The notes beneath the pieces are model-generated. The model saw nothing but the letters and a program-made list of their open reading frames with translations, ran no database searches and was not told the origin of the DNA. The position numbers and the translations under genes are program-made. This document shows, piece after piece, positions 1 through 8,230 of a stretch of DNA of 44,525 nucleotides. Positions within the stretch are counted from its first letter, which is position 1. Every line of letters starts with the position of its first letter. Source of the stretch: Cristatella mucedo (Eukaryota > Bryozoa > Phylactolaemata > Cristatellidae); the NCBI GenBank assembly GCA_009760855.2, contig WPIO01000447.1, forward strand, positions 1 through 44,525, in the 5' to 3' direction.

Positions 1-208
1 AAGGCACTACCAGTGCATTAATTCATTCGCGGTGTTTGGCTGCACTTATATAGTTGGGTGTGCTATCTGGCCCTGAACGGTTTTTCAGTACATAGGCAGC
101 TCAACAGTGCCACTGCTTTTGCATGAGCTTGTTGTCCAGAATTGTCTCTGCGTTGTGGCACTGAGTGGTGGCCGCTGAGGAAACTGAGGCTGCTGCATGC
201 CTGTGCAG

Positions 209-378
209 GAACGCCAGCGACGAGCTCGATCAGGCATGCTATAGAGTACTCGCACAAGGGCTTGATAACTGCATCAGATGCAGCCGTGCTCGTCTACCTG
301 CTTAACAGTGACGAGCTGAGTCTGGTGAGCGAAGCAGCCATGTGCATCAGCAAAGCCAGCGCTTTCACTCACAATCAG
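209..378 (+). CDS. ARMC10-like copy A, exon (first in window)
   Basis: Open in the frame that continues into the next exon; ends AATCAG|GTGTGT. It encodes an armadillo helix pair ending KASAFTHNQ. The 5' edge is the least certain; the acceptor CTGTGCAG at 208 is assumed. Confidence 0.65.
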
Positions 379-1497
379 GTGTGTAACTGTGCCTGTCACG
401 TTTGCCTTTGCTGCCAGCATACTAAATTATGGGGCATTACAAGGGTTTTAAGCTGTAAAATTTCACAAGTGCTCGGTCCTTTTACTGCAGGTGCTGCTAC
501 AGGAAGCTGGATGCACTGCGGTTCTCGTGCGTCTAATAAGTGAACACAAGAACTCCACTATTACTCGGAACGTCCTTGATGCTATAGTCAACTTATCACT
601 GCTACACGCCTGCCAGCCAGAATTAGCGGTAAGTATCCCACTAACAACATCGCTATTCATAGGTCGTAGATGCACGGCCTGGCGAAGAAAGTCGACCAGT
701 CTTGGGAACCATTCGGCAGGTGTAACATGCAGCCTGCATGTCGGCAAGCACGGTAACTAACAATCGCCATCCAGCTTTTAACCAAAATCCACAAAGACAT
801 GCTATGACTGGTGTTTTTAGGCTATCATACCCAACTTGGTGAAAGTGCTTGGAGACAGAGACCACACCGATGCAGCAAAAGCAGTTACTGCTAAAGTGCT
901 GACAAACCTCTCAGTGGCTAATGATCTACACAGTCACTTCACGTCCTTTGTTCAGCAATTGTTTGACCATGCAATGGGAATAAAACTCACCTCAGACGTG
1001 CGGCTGCATATAATGCGAGTACTGGTCAACTTGTCATGCAATGCTTCCATGCTGATGTCATTGCTGTCAGCTAAGGTATGTTAAGAGGGCAAGACGCATG
1101 ACGAATACCTTACTGCCGTCCATCAGTGGAATATGTTCTGCCTGCTACGGCTCTAATGCCCTTAAGTGTGATACTGAAATGTCTCAAGATGTCTGCACTA
1201 TCTTTGTTACAGGTGCCATCAGCTGATTTGAACCGAATGCTCAGCAGTGAAGATGGGCGTATCGTCTTGCGATGCACTACGTTATTAGCAAATGTGATAA
1301 CGAAGAACATGAATAATGAAATGTCAGCGAACGAAGCAGACTCGATGAAAATCCCTCCCACTCTGTTTAACACGATATATGGGGAACGTGAGATTAAAGA
1401 ACTGGATGCTGCTCTGCAGTCCATCAGTCCTGCCACCGATGACATTGAGCAACAAGTACGGCGTATACGTGAGGCAGTGAATAAACAGCTCCAGTAA
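209..1497 (+). CDS. ARMC10-like armadillo-repeat protein, copy A, last four exons
   Basis: Four exons join in phase (209-378, 491-628, 821-1075, 1213-1497) and end in TAA at 1495-1497. The translation is a run of armadillo helices: VYLLNSDELSLVSEAAMCI, then VLVRLISEHKNSTITRNVL, then NLVKVLGDRD, AKVLTNLSVANDLHSHF and LHIMRVLVNLSCNA. Order and spacing match the C-terminal armadillo region of ARMC10/ARMCX proteins, which in vertebrates are membrane-anchored proteins linked to mitochondrial dynamics. The late segment PPTLFNTIYGE corresponds to the family's conserved C-terminal helix. All introns are phase 0 except the one before the first exon listed, whose 5' edge is uncertain (acceptor at 208, or an earlier one at 139). 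The N-terminal exons lie left of the window. The frame is intact, so this copy looks functional. The nearest plus-strand relative is the broken copy at 8438-9657. Confidence 0.85.
491..628 (+). CDS. ARMC10-like copy A, exon
   Basis: Acceptor TTTACTGCAG and donor GTAAGT flank 46 codons in phase 0. It encodes VLLQEAGCTAVLVRLISEHK and a following helix ending HACQPELA. Confidence 0.85.
821..1075 (+). CDS. ARMC10-like copy A, exon
   Basis: Acceptor GTTTTTAG and donor GTATGT flank 85 codons in phase 0. It holds two armadillo repeats with the NLS motifs typical of helix 3 (TNLSVAN, VNLSCNA). Confidence 0.88.
1213..1497 (+). CDS. ARMC10-like copy A, terminal exon
   Basis: Acceptor TTTGTTACAG, then 94 codons and TAA. 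It contains MLSSEDGRIVLRCTTLLANV and the C-terminal helix PPTLFNTIYGE. The tail VRRIREAVNKQLQ is strongly helical. This exon holds the boundary where similarity to copy B drops sharply (about position 1295). Confidence 0.87.
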   Translation: MPSADLNRMLSSEDGRIVLRCTTLLANVITKNMNNEMSANEADSMKIPPTLFNTIYGEREIKELDAALQSISPATDDIEQQVRRIREAVNKQLQ

Positions 1498-1817
1498 ACA
1501 GTATCCGGACCAGCTTTATTTCCATGCCAAAGAAAAAAAAAAAACTACTGCCGCATCAGCTGTTGCACACTTCATCTCTTTCACCCAAGTATCATCAGTA
1601 GATCACCTGGTAATGTATGCAAAATGGCAGTATTTTCAGCTCTTGCTCTCATCTTCCTTTAGTGTGACGGTTCTATTGAAAATCAGCTAAAAAGAAAAGA
1701 ACAATTGTTCGAGAGTTATACAAATGAGACGAAGTTGCTGGTCCTTTTTCTATAAGCATGTGGGTGGGGAGCAAGCAAGAAGGCCAGCTGTGCAGGCATC
1801 CAGTGTTTCATGCATCT

Positions 1818-2021
1818 TTAGCCTCTCCTGACTCTGCTAGGGTTCCCACTTTCTCTTTGTTGCGTGAGACGAAGTCTGTTAGCTACCGAATTCGTACCGA
1901 ATGCGTACCGAAAGCCGCTTAGGCTGTGAGTGCACTATACAAAACTCTCTTGTGTAACACCCACAGGGTCATTATGACTTTGTGGAGTTACAGATGGAGA
2001 TACATTACATTACATTACATA
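1818..2021 (+). mobile_element. LINE-B 3' tail inserted in copy A
   Basis: Carries the LINE-B signature: TCTCCTGACT, CTTTCTCTTTG, GCCGCTTAGGCT, GTGGAGTTACAGA, ending in ACATT repeats. The same place in the right block (about 14385) reads straight from CATGCATCTT into GCCACGGTC, so this insertion came after the duplication. Confidence 0.75.
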
Positions 2022-2280
2022 GCCACTGTCAACTTATCAGATAGACTCGGTCCGGCCCACAGCTGTCTCCTTGGTAGCCAATGGTTCTAGGCGACAAAGA
2101 TATTGCCAACTGGCAAGTCGGAGAGGAAAATAACCATAAGTGTACACTAAGCTAAAAAAGACATTACAAGCTGCCAACATGTCATCAGATTTTTTCATCT
2201 GCTTGAGAATCATTTGCTTTGCTGTGCAAGCTGTGTACTATCCGTGCTTGCAGTAGAGTGTTTTCCATGTGGCATGAAGC

Positions 2281-2506
2281 TGAATGTGATCCTTTCCAGC
2301 CGTCTCGAGCTGCTACTCCCAAGATACTCAGTACGTCAACCTCCCCCTGACTTAGCTATGCTTCTCACTTTCTCTTTGCTGCATGGTATGAAGTATGTTG
2401 GCTACAGAAAGCCGCTTAGGCTTTCAGTGCGATGTAGAAAATCCCCTCATAACACTCGCCTAGTCTTTGTGGAGTTACAGACGGGGATACACTACATTAC
2501 ATGCTT
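2281..2506 (+). mobile_element. LINE-B 3' fragment, left block
   Basis: Starts ATCCTTTCCAGCCG and ends ACTACATTACAT. Protein remains are limited to the last codons before the untranslated tail. The corresponding copy is at 16143. Confidence 0.75.
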
Positions 2507-2511
2507 TGCAT

Positions 2512-3139
2512 AAAAGCTTATGTATGCGTTCCTCGTATTTGGAAACGAGAGCTCACTGCCAGTTGACTCGCTTCGCTGAGTCGTACTAGAAGTAAGTAGT
2601 CATAGTATTTCACTGAAGACAATGCTTCGCCAGCTTGCCACGTGACAGACAGACTTTCTTGCTTTAATTAGTTAAGATCATTAATAATTCGCGCACTGTA
2701 TCTTTAAAATGTTATTTTTCAAATTCCCTGCTAAACCAGGCACTCTATGGCTGCTTTCAAGAGAAATAAAGTAATTAGGGTAATAAAGACACTTCGCCAG
2801 GCATCCTTGCATGGCGGTGCACACATGCAGGTTACAGAATGCGAACTATAGGTAAGCGAAATGCAAAATAATAATGATAAGAAGAAGAAGAATACGTTTG
2901 CTATAGCACCGTCAGTGAACTCCATCTCTTTCTAGGCACTTTACATTTGCTGCAAAGGAAGCACAATCCCATAGTTAGTGCATAAAAGAATGGAACGAAT
3001 CAAAAGTGCATAAGCGAAGGTGATGGGTGGCTGGCCACCAGACTCTGCCCCTCATCCCAGACTTACCTAACAGGGCGTGCCAGCCTGCTTGGGGTTCGAC
3101 CTGTCTCTCAGTCTTCCTGTGGTAAGATTAAAAAATCCA
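2512..3139. other. Non-coding spacer
   Basis: Up to about 2725 this is the duplicated flank shared with 16370-16585. The rest is AT-rich, with simple AAT/AAG runs near 2865-2890, and holds no gene I can recognise. Confidence 0.5.
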
Positions 3140-3312
3140 AAAAATATTAGTTGATTCAGCAGCCTCTTTTGTATAGCGACAGAAGAGCCCTGACGGCTAT
3201 CACCACCTCTTGCAGCAGCAATAAAGAATCGCCCACTGGAGAATCCGAACCCACGATGTTGGCATCTGGGTCGTGAGAAGCATCTTCCTTACCCGGTGTT
3301 CCATTAGCTGCC
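3140..3312 (-). mobile_element. SINE-1 copy (tRNA-derived)
   Basis: On the minus strand a degraded tRNA-like head (GGGTAAGGAAGATGC, then GGGTTCGGATTC as B box) is followed by the family body (CAATAAAG region, GATAGCCGTCAGGGCTCTTC) and the end GGCTGCTGAATCAAC. Fewer conserved head bases than in the copy at 31499, so probably older. Confidence 0.7.
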
Positions 3313-3384
3313 TCTGGCAAGTTGTGGTCAAGGTCTGGCCTCTTCCTCTGCTAATTACTATACCTTTGTACTTGTACAAAATAG

Positions 3385-4202
3385 GGTTCGACGAATTACC
3401 ACAATCCACTCTAATTAGGCTAGCAACGACCAGTCGTAACCTTTGCCGAGATCAAATTTTGTGCTGATATTGTAGTACACGTTCGAATTTATCTGTCCAC
3501 AAAATTTCATGTCGCTTCGCGAACTCGCACTTATGCAAATGAGCTTTGACGCCGGAAGCCGGTACCGCAATCCACTACAATCCATTCTAGTTCTCGTCAA
3601 ATCCTCCCCAAATCTGCTGCGAACAGCTCCAAAAAGTCTGGAATATCAAACTACGCTACACGAACAATGTACCCAGAAAATTTCGCGCGATTCCGCTCAT
3701 GCGTTTTCACGAAGTCCACTGAAATAAGATTGCAGTGGCCCAGGCCAATACTGCAATCCACGACATTCCACCATGCAACGAAAAAAATCCTGGTCAAAAA
3801 GCTCCTCTTTTGATTGCATATGACAGCACACTCTGTGGAAATTGCATTAAAAAATTCACTTAAATTGGCACGGCCGTTTTCGTGCAGTGCGCTGCAATCG
3901 ACTGCAGTAGCCCGGGCTAATACCGAAATCCACTTCAATCCACAGAATCCACAGCATAAAAAATCGAAATATATTTCGCCGAGCTTCAGTTTTTATTGCA
4001 TATTAAAGTGCACCGTGCTGTGTGCACAGCCACGTAAAATATAAAAAAAACTGTTCAACCTCGCACTGTGGCAACGGGCGGCAATCGCCTGAAATGACCT
4101 GTAAGACTACCGCAATCCACTCTATTCCACTGCAAATCATCCTCAAATCGCCATTGCGAAGCTCTAATCGACATTGCATAGAAGACTAGACTCAGTTCAA
4201 AG
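3385..4202 (+). repeat. Left terminal inverted repeat
   Basis: Reverse complement of 6689-7522 with only scattered differences. Similarity stops abruptly after GACTCAGTTCAAAG (near 4202), where the inner subrepeats become different units. Confidence 0.88.
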
Positions 4203-5224
4203 AGCATTCCCAAAATTTCGCTCCATTGTGCACACGCGTTCTCATGCAATAAATTGTAATCGACTGCAACGACCTGGTCTCATTCCTCAATCCGCCGAAA
4301 TCCGCTATAATCTGCTACACATCGACAGAACGCGTACACGAGAAGCTCTAATTATGATTGCACGCTGCTCTACTCTTCGGTTATTGTGTACTTGCATAAC
4401 TTCACTGTAATTGCCTCGGCCATGCTGCAGCATTGCACTGCAATCGACTGCAACTGCCCGGGCCAGTACGTCAATGTACCGAAACCCGCCAAAAAATGAT
4501 CAGAATACGTACACTTTAAACTCTAATAGTGATTGCACGTTGCTCTAATTTTTGGTTATTGTGTAATCCCATAATTTCAATACAATCGCCTCGATCATTC
4601 GGCAGCAATGCACTGCAATCGACTGCAATGGTCCGGGCCAATACTTTAATTTACAGCAATCTGATGCAAAATACCCTGAAATCGGTTTTGCAATGCTTCA
4701 ATTTTTCATGCACATTACAAAGCACACTGGTTAATTTCAACCACCTCATTTTACGCAATTTTGGTCGTACAATCTTGGGCAATGCATGGCAATCTACGGC
4801 AACGGCTCGGTTCGAAGCAGCAATCCACTACAATCCGTGGCAAGTTGACACTAAATTGGCTGCACGAAGTGCTGATTGTCGTCGCATTTCACATTTCTTT
4901 TTGCTAAAAGTGAAATCGTAGGACCTTCAAGCTATTTTGCACGTTAATTGTCAACAATACACGGCAATCGACAGCAATGGCAGCGACCAATACCGAAATC
5001 CGTGGCAAATCGACGAGAAATCGGCTGCACCAAGCTCCAATTCTGATTTCACGTAAAATCTCACTGCGTGCACACATACTTGCAACCCTTTCAACTAGCT
5101 CTGACCGTTCAATCTTGGGCAATGTATGGCAACAGACGGCAATGGCCCGGGCAAATACGGCAATCTACTGCATTGCCCTCGATTGTGCCTTCGTCGATTG
5201 TGTAAAGGGATGTGGCTGCACTTA
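3395..5224 (+). repeat. ~175-bp degenerate subrepeat array, left half
   Basis: The block CAATCGACTGCAATGG-CCCGGGCCAATAC followed by AATCCACTACAATCC recurs near 3566, 3740, 3900, 4085, 4260, 4440, 4620, 4790, 4965 and 5130, spaced 165-190 bases. Units are strongly diverged from one another except in this core. Confidence 0.8.
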
Positions 5225-5263
5225 TGCACTGGTGCAGCTCTCAGCTTAGCCGCGATGGGAGCC

Positions 5264-5510
5264 CTTGCCTTAGAGTGGGGGGGGGGGGGTCGACTAGGGC
5301 GCCTAGTACAGACCCAGCTCCTGACTCACCTAGCTCAGGTTAGAATGGAGCTTTATGCAGGCGATGCGGTTAGGAAATGGAGCGACTAATGTGGTTGTCT
5401 TAGCGGGTTCGACTTGGACAGCTAGTACAAGCCTGACTCCTGGTCTACCCGCTAAAGTTAGAATGAAGCCTGGTGCAGACGTTGAGGTCAGGAGTTGAAA
5501 GGAGAGAGAA
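5264..5510 (+). repeat. Diverged ~125-bp tandem duplication in the LTR
   Basis: Two units share CTTAG, GTCGACT/TTCGACTT, GCTAGTACA, CTCCTG, TTAGAATG and GGTTAGGA/GGTCAGGA. The first unit contains a run of 14 G near 5277-5290. Confidence 0.6.
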
Positions 5511-5548
5511 CATAATGAGACGAGTGACAGAGCTGAGGGCGACAGCTT

Positions 5549-5665
5549 GGGTAGTCGAGAGAGACTACGCCCCGAGAGCTGAGAGAGCTGGGGTAGTCGA
5601 GCAGAGACTACGCCCCGAGAGCTCAGGGCTGCAGCTTGGTAGTCGAGGCGAGACTACGCTTCAAG
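5549..5665 (+). repeat. Three ~43-bp units, each a hairpin
   Basis: Each unit contains GTAGTC, a 6-8 base spacer and GACTAC, followed by GCCCCGAGAGCT (last unit diverged). The first reads GTAGTCGAGAGAGACTAC, a perfect 6-bp stem. Confidence 0.75.
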
Positions 5666-5821
5666 AGCACGAGAGGCAAACCTACGGCGACGAACAGCTA
5701 AGTGTAACTTAGACTACGCAGTTGTGTTCTGCCGGCTACTCAGTTAGCTGCTCGTATCTTGGGGCGCTGTAGCAACCCGCCTTCGCAATTGCTAGCGACG
5801 CGCGCATAGGTTAGTGCATTA

Positions 5822-5957
5822 TACGCGGGCTTCGGGAGTTCGCGAAGTTAACTCCGTCGGTCCGGTACGCGCCGCGTAAACGCACAGGGTAGTTGGTTAT
5901 ACTCGGGCTTCGGGAGTTCGCGCAGTTAACTCCGTCGGTCCGGTACGCGCCGCGTAA
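5822..5957 (+). repeat. 78-bp tandem duplication in the LTR
   Basis: CGGGCTTCGGGAGTTCGCG and TCCGGTACGCGCCGCGTAAA occur at a 78-base offset, almost unchanged. They lie upstream of the AATAAA, in the U3-like part. Confidence 0.8.
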
Positions 5958-5998
5958 AGCGCTTGCGCCGGCGCGTAACCACTACTAACAGGCCCCAC

Positions 5999-6004
5999 AA
6001 TAAA
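5999..6004 (+). terminator. LTR polyadenylation signal
   Basis: AATAAA, placed about 110 bases before the LTR end. This fixes the LTR orientation as plus. Confidence 0.6.
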
Positions 6005-6114
6005 CTGTTGCTTTCGGCACCCAGTTGTGGCCGCCTGTGTTTTAACCGCACTGCAGCACTGCATCACACAGTCCACCGGTAGAGAACCGGGGGACGAACC
6101 TCTACGCGGTTACA

Positions 6115-7522
6115 CTTATAATGCAGTGTAGTGCAATACGCAAGAAAAGTTGGAGCTTCTCTCAGCAACTGTCGGTGCATTTGTAACTATCCATTATGGA
6201 TTGGCGTGTTTCCCCGGGCCATTGCCGTGAGTTGCCGTCGATTGAACGCGAATCGTGGGTTTAAAATTATGCGTGCGCACACGTACATGTTACGTGAAAT
6301 GAGAATTGCAGTTTATGGAAAGTCAATCTTGTCAGTTTTCCACGGATTTCACTATTGGCCCCTACCATTGCTGTTGATTGCCGTGCATTGCTGACAGTTA
6401 ACAAACAAAGCATCGTGAAAGTTCCACGGTTTTACTTTGGACGCAGCAAAATGTTATATGTAATGACAATTTAGGCTTTCTTCCTGCCAATTTCTCTTCA
6501 ATTCGCCGGGAATTGGGGTATTGGCCCAGGACAGTGCTGTCGATTGCCGTTCATTGCTCGCGATTGTACATGCGCGATTTGTTGAAAAGGATTTGATTGC
6601 ACTTTCAAAGCAGTGGGCCGTGACAAGTAAGATATATTTTTATCTTAGCCCAGTCACTTTCCAGTGATTTGCGATGGACCATCATGGATTAAACTTTGAA
6701 CTGAGTCTAGTCTTATATGCAATGTCGATTAGAGCTTCGCGATGGCGATTTGAGGATGATTTGCAGTGGAATAGAGTGGATTGTGGTAGTTTTCCAGGTC
6801 ATTTCAGGCGATTGCCGCCCATTGCCACAGTGCGAGGTTTGAACAACTTTTTTTTCTTTTACGTGGCTGTGCACACAGCACGGTGCACTTTAATATGCAA
6901 TAAAAACTGAAGCTCGGCGAAATATATTTCGATTTTTTATGCTGTGGATTCTGTGGATTGAAGTGGATTTCGGTATTAGCCCGGGCTACTGCAGTCGATT
7001 GCAGCGCACTGCACGAAAACGGCCGTGCCAATTTAAGTGAATTTTTTAATGCAATTTCCACAGAGTGTGCTGTCATATGCAATCAAAAGAGGAGCTTTTT
7101 GACCAGGATTTTTTTCGTTGCATGGTGGAATGTCGTGGATTGCAGTATTGGCCTGGGCCACTGCAATCTTATTTCAGTGGACTTCGTGAGAACGCATGAG
7201 CGGAATCGCGCGAAATTTTCTGGGTACATTGTTTGTGTAGCGTAGTTTGATATTCCAGACTTTTTTGGAGCTGTTCGCAGCAGATTTGGGGAGGATTTGA
7301 CGAGAACTAGAATGGATTGTGGTGGATTGCGGTACCGGCGTCCGGCGTCAAAGCTCATTTGCATAAGTGCGAGTTCGCGAAGCGACATGAAATTTTGTGG
7401 ACAGATAAATTCGAACGTGTACTACAATATCAGCACAAAATTTGATCTCGGCAAAGGTTACGACTGGTCGTTGCTAGCCTAATTAGAGTAGATTGTGGTG
7501 GATTAAGGTAATTCGTCGAACC
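6115..7522 (-). repeat. ~175-bp degenerate subrepeat array, right half
   Basis: The same core in the opposite orientation (GTATTGGCCC...GTCGATTGCC, and GGATTGTGGTGGATTGCGG) recurs near 6210, 6350, 6520, 6775, 6960, 7140, 7320 and 7495. Confidence 0.78.
6689..7522 (-). repeat. Right terminal inverted repeat
   Basis: Mirror of 3385-4202; the inner edge is the stretch CTTTGAACTGAGTC. The small length difference comes from short indels. Confidence 0.88.
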
Positions 7523-7629
7523 TTATCAAATAGTCTGGAGTCAGAGCCTATGGAGTTGTTTACCAAGGATAAAATCATCATCCCGTATCGATTTCTGCAA
7601 GTCACTCCTAGCTTGTCTACCGGCCTGGG

Positions 7630-8200
7630 AAATCAGGTGCTTACAGTTATTGCAATATTCAGCTACTAGGCTTGTCTGTCGCGAGCAGTAAAGCTGCCAC
7701 ATCACACTTATATGTGTCGCCGACCTGCAATGACTCCTCATCAAGCAGCATACCAACTCAAGGTTTGGTCACTCAGTTTCAGATCTCTTTATTAACTTGC
7801 TCCGGCCAACATAGAATCGGAATTACTCCCTCATTTGGCCAGGCATCATACCACACACACTTCTTACTCAACTCGTTTAGCTGTGCCTCTGACCAACCTC
7901 AAATCCTTCGGAGACCGTGCCCACAGTTCTTATGCTCTCAAACCGTGGAATTCACTCCCAGCTCATGTAACGATATACCCTGACTTGACGACATCACAAA
8001 GGAGCTAAAACCCGACCTGTTCCTCACATCATTAGCTGGGTCCTTGTGAATTGTCCTGAGTGTGCTTATAAGTGCTGACACTGTGCATGTTATCATAAAC
8101 CAATGGACGTTCTTTTTTTGCTGCATATGTAAAGAGCCAAGACAGAGATTTAGTTCTCTTTTGGTGCCATACAAGTGTTTCATTATTAGTATTATGCCTC
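7630..8200 (+). mobile_element. LINE-A 3' fragment
   Basis: Broken frames still spell the end of an L2/CR1-type reverse transcriptase ORF: LTNLKSFGDRAHSSYAL, then KPWNSLPAHV, matching the family motif F.DRAFS..AP..WNSLP. A LINE-A tail follows (TGTAAAGAGCC, AGATTTAGTTCTC, then ATTATTAG). It ends just before copy B begins. Confidence 0.78.
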
Positions 8201-8230
8201 ATCCTTCAAAGCTTCAAAATGATGCGATGA

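Larger units (their letters stand above)
1..2725 (+). repeat. Segmental duplication, left block (copy A)
   Basis: Positions 1-1295 match 8231-9522 at about 99% by eye. Positions 1295-1735 match 9523-9890 at roughly 80%. Positions 1735-2280, without the LINE-B insertion at about 1818-2021, match 14335-14640. Positions 2281-2725 match 16143-16585, including a LINE-B tail at the same place. The two blocks are in the same order and orientation. Left-block DNA corresponding to 9890-14335 and 14640-16143 is absent. Confidence 0.85.
5225..6114 (+). mobile_element. Probable solo LTR nested in the foldback element
   Basis: Starts TGCACTGG and ends GGTTACA. The 4 bases on either side are CTTA (5221-5224 and 6115-6118), as expected for a target duplication. 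The base composition (GC-rich, CG-containing) differs sharply from the surrounding subrepeats, and an AATAAA lies about 110 bases from the 3' end, as in R-U5. No primer-binding site, polypurine tract or pol reading frame adjoins it, so it is probably a recombined single LTR. The family is unknown. Confidence 0.68.
3385..7522. mobile_element. Foldback-type long inverted-repeat element
   Basis: The ends read GGTTCGACGAATTACC inward from 3385 and its complement ending at 7522. The outer ~0.82 kb on each side are near-perfect inverted copies, so one strand could fold into a long hairpin. Inside, both halves continue as a degenerate ~175-bp subrepeat in opposite orientation. No transposase or other long conserved frame is visible; short open frames appear as mirror pairs in the two arms only because the arms are copies. 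About 3.25 kb remains after removing the inserted LTR. No convincing target duplication flanks the ends. Foldback elements (FB, TU type) share long inverted repeats made of internal repeats; assignment to a known family is not possible here. Confidence 0.75.

Noticed and set aside
3415-4249. Mirror-image open frames in the two foldback arms
   Set aside because: The pairs exist because the arms are inverted copies; no codon bias or domain supports translation.
3395-5224. Regular repeat array as a CRISPR
   Set aside because: Units are ~175 bp, degenerate and end to end without unique spacers, in an animal genome.
5473-5712. Open frame with Arg/Glu-rich repeats in the LTR as a protein
   Set aside because: The repeats follow DNA hairpin units and the frame has no recognisable domain.
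3377-7530. AAATAG on both sides of the foldback element as target duplication
   Set aside because: The copies do not abut the element ends at equal distance.
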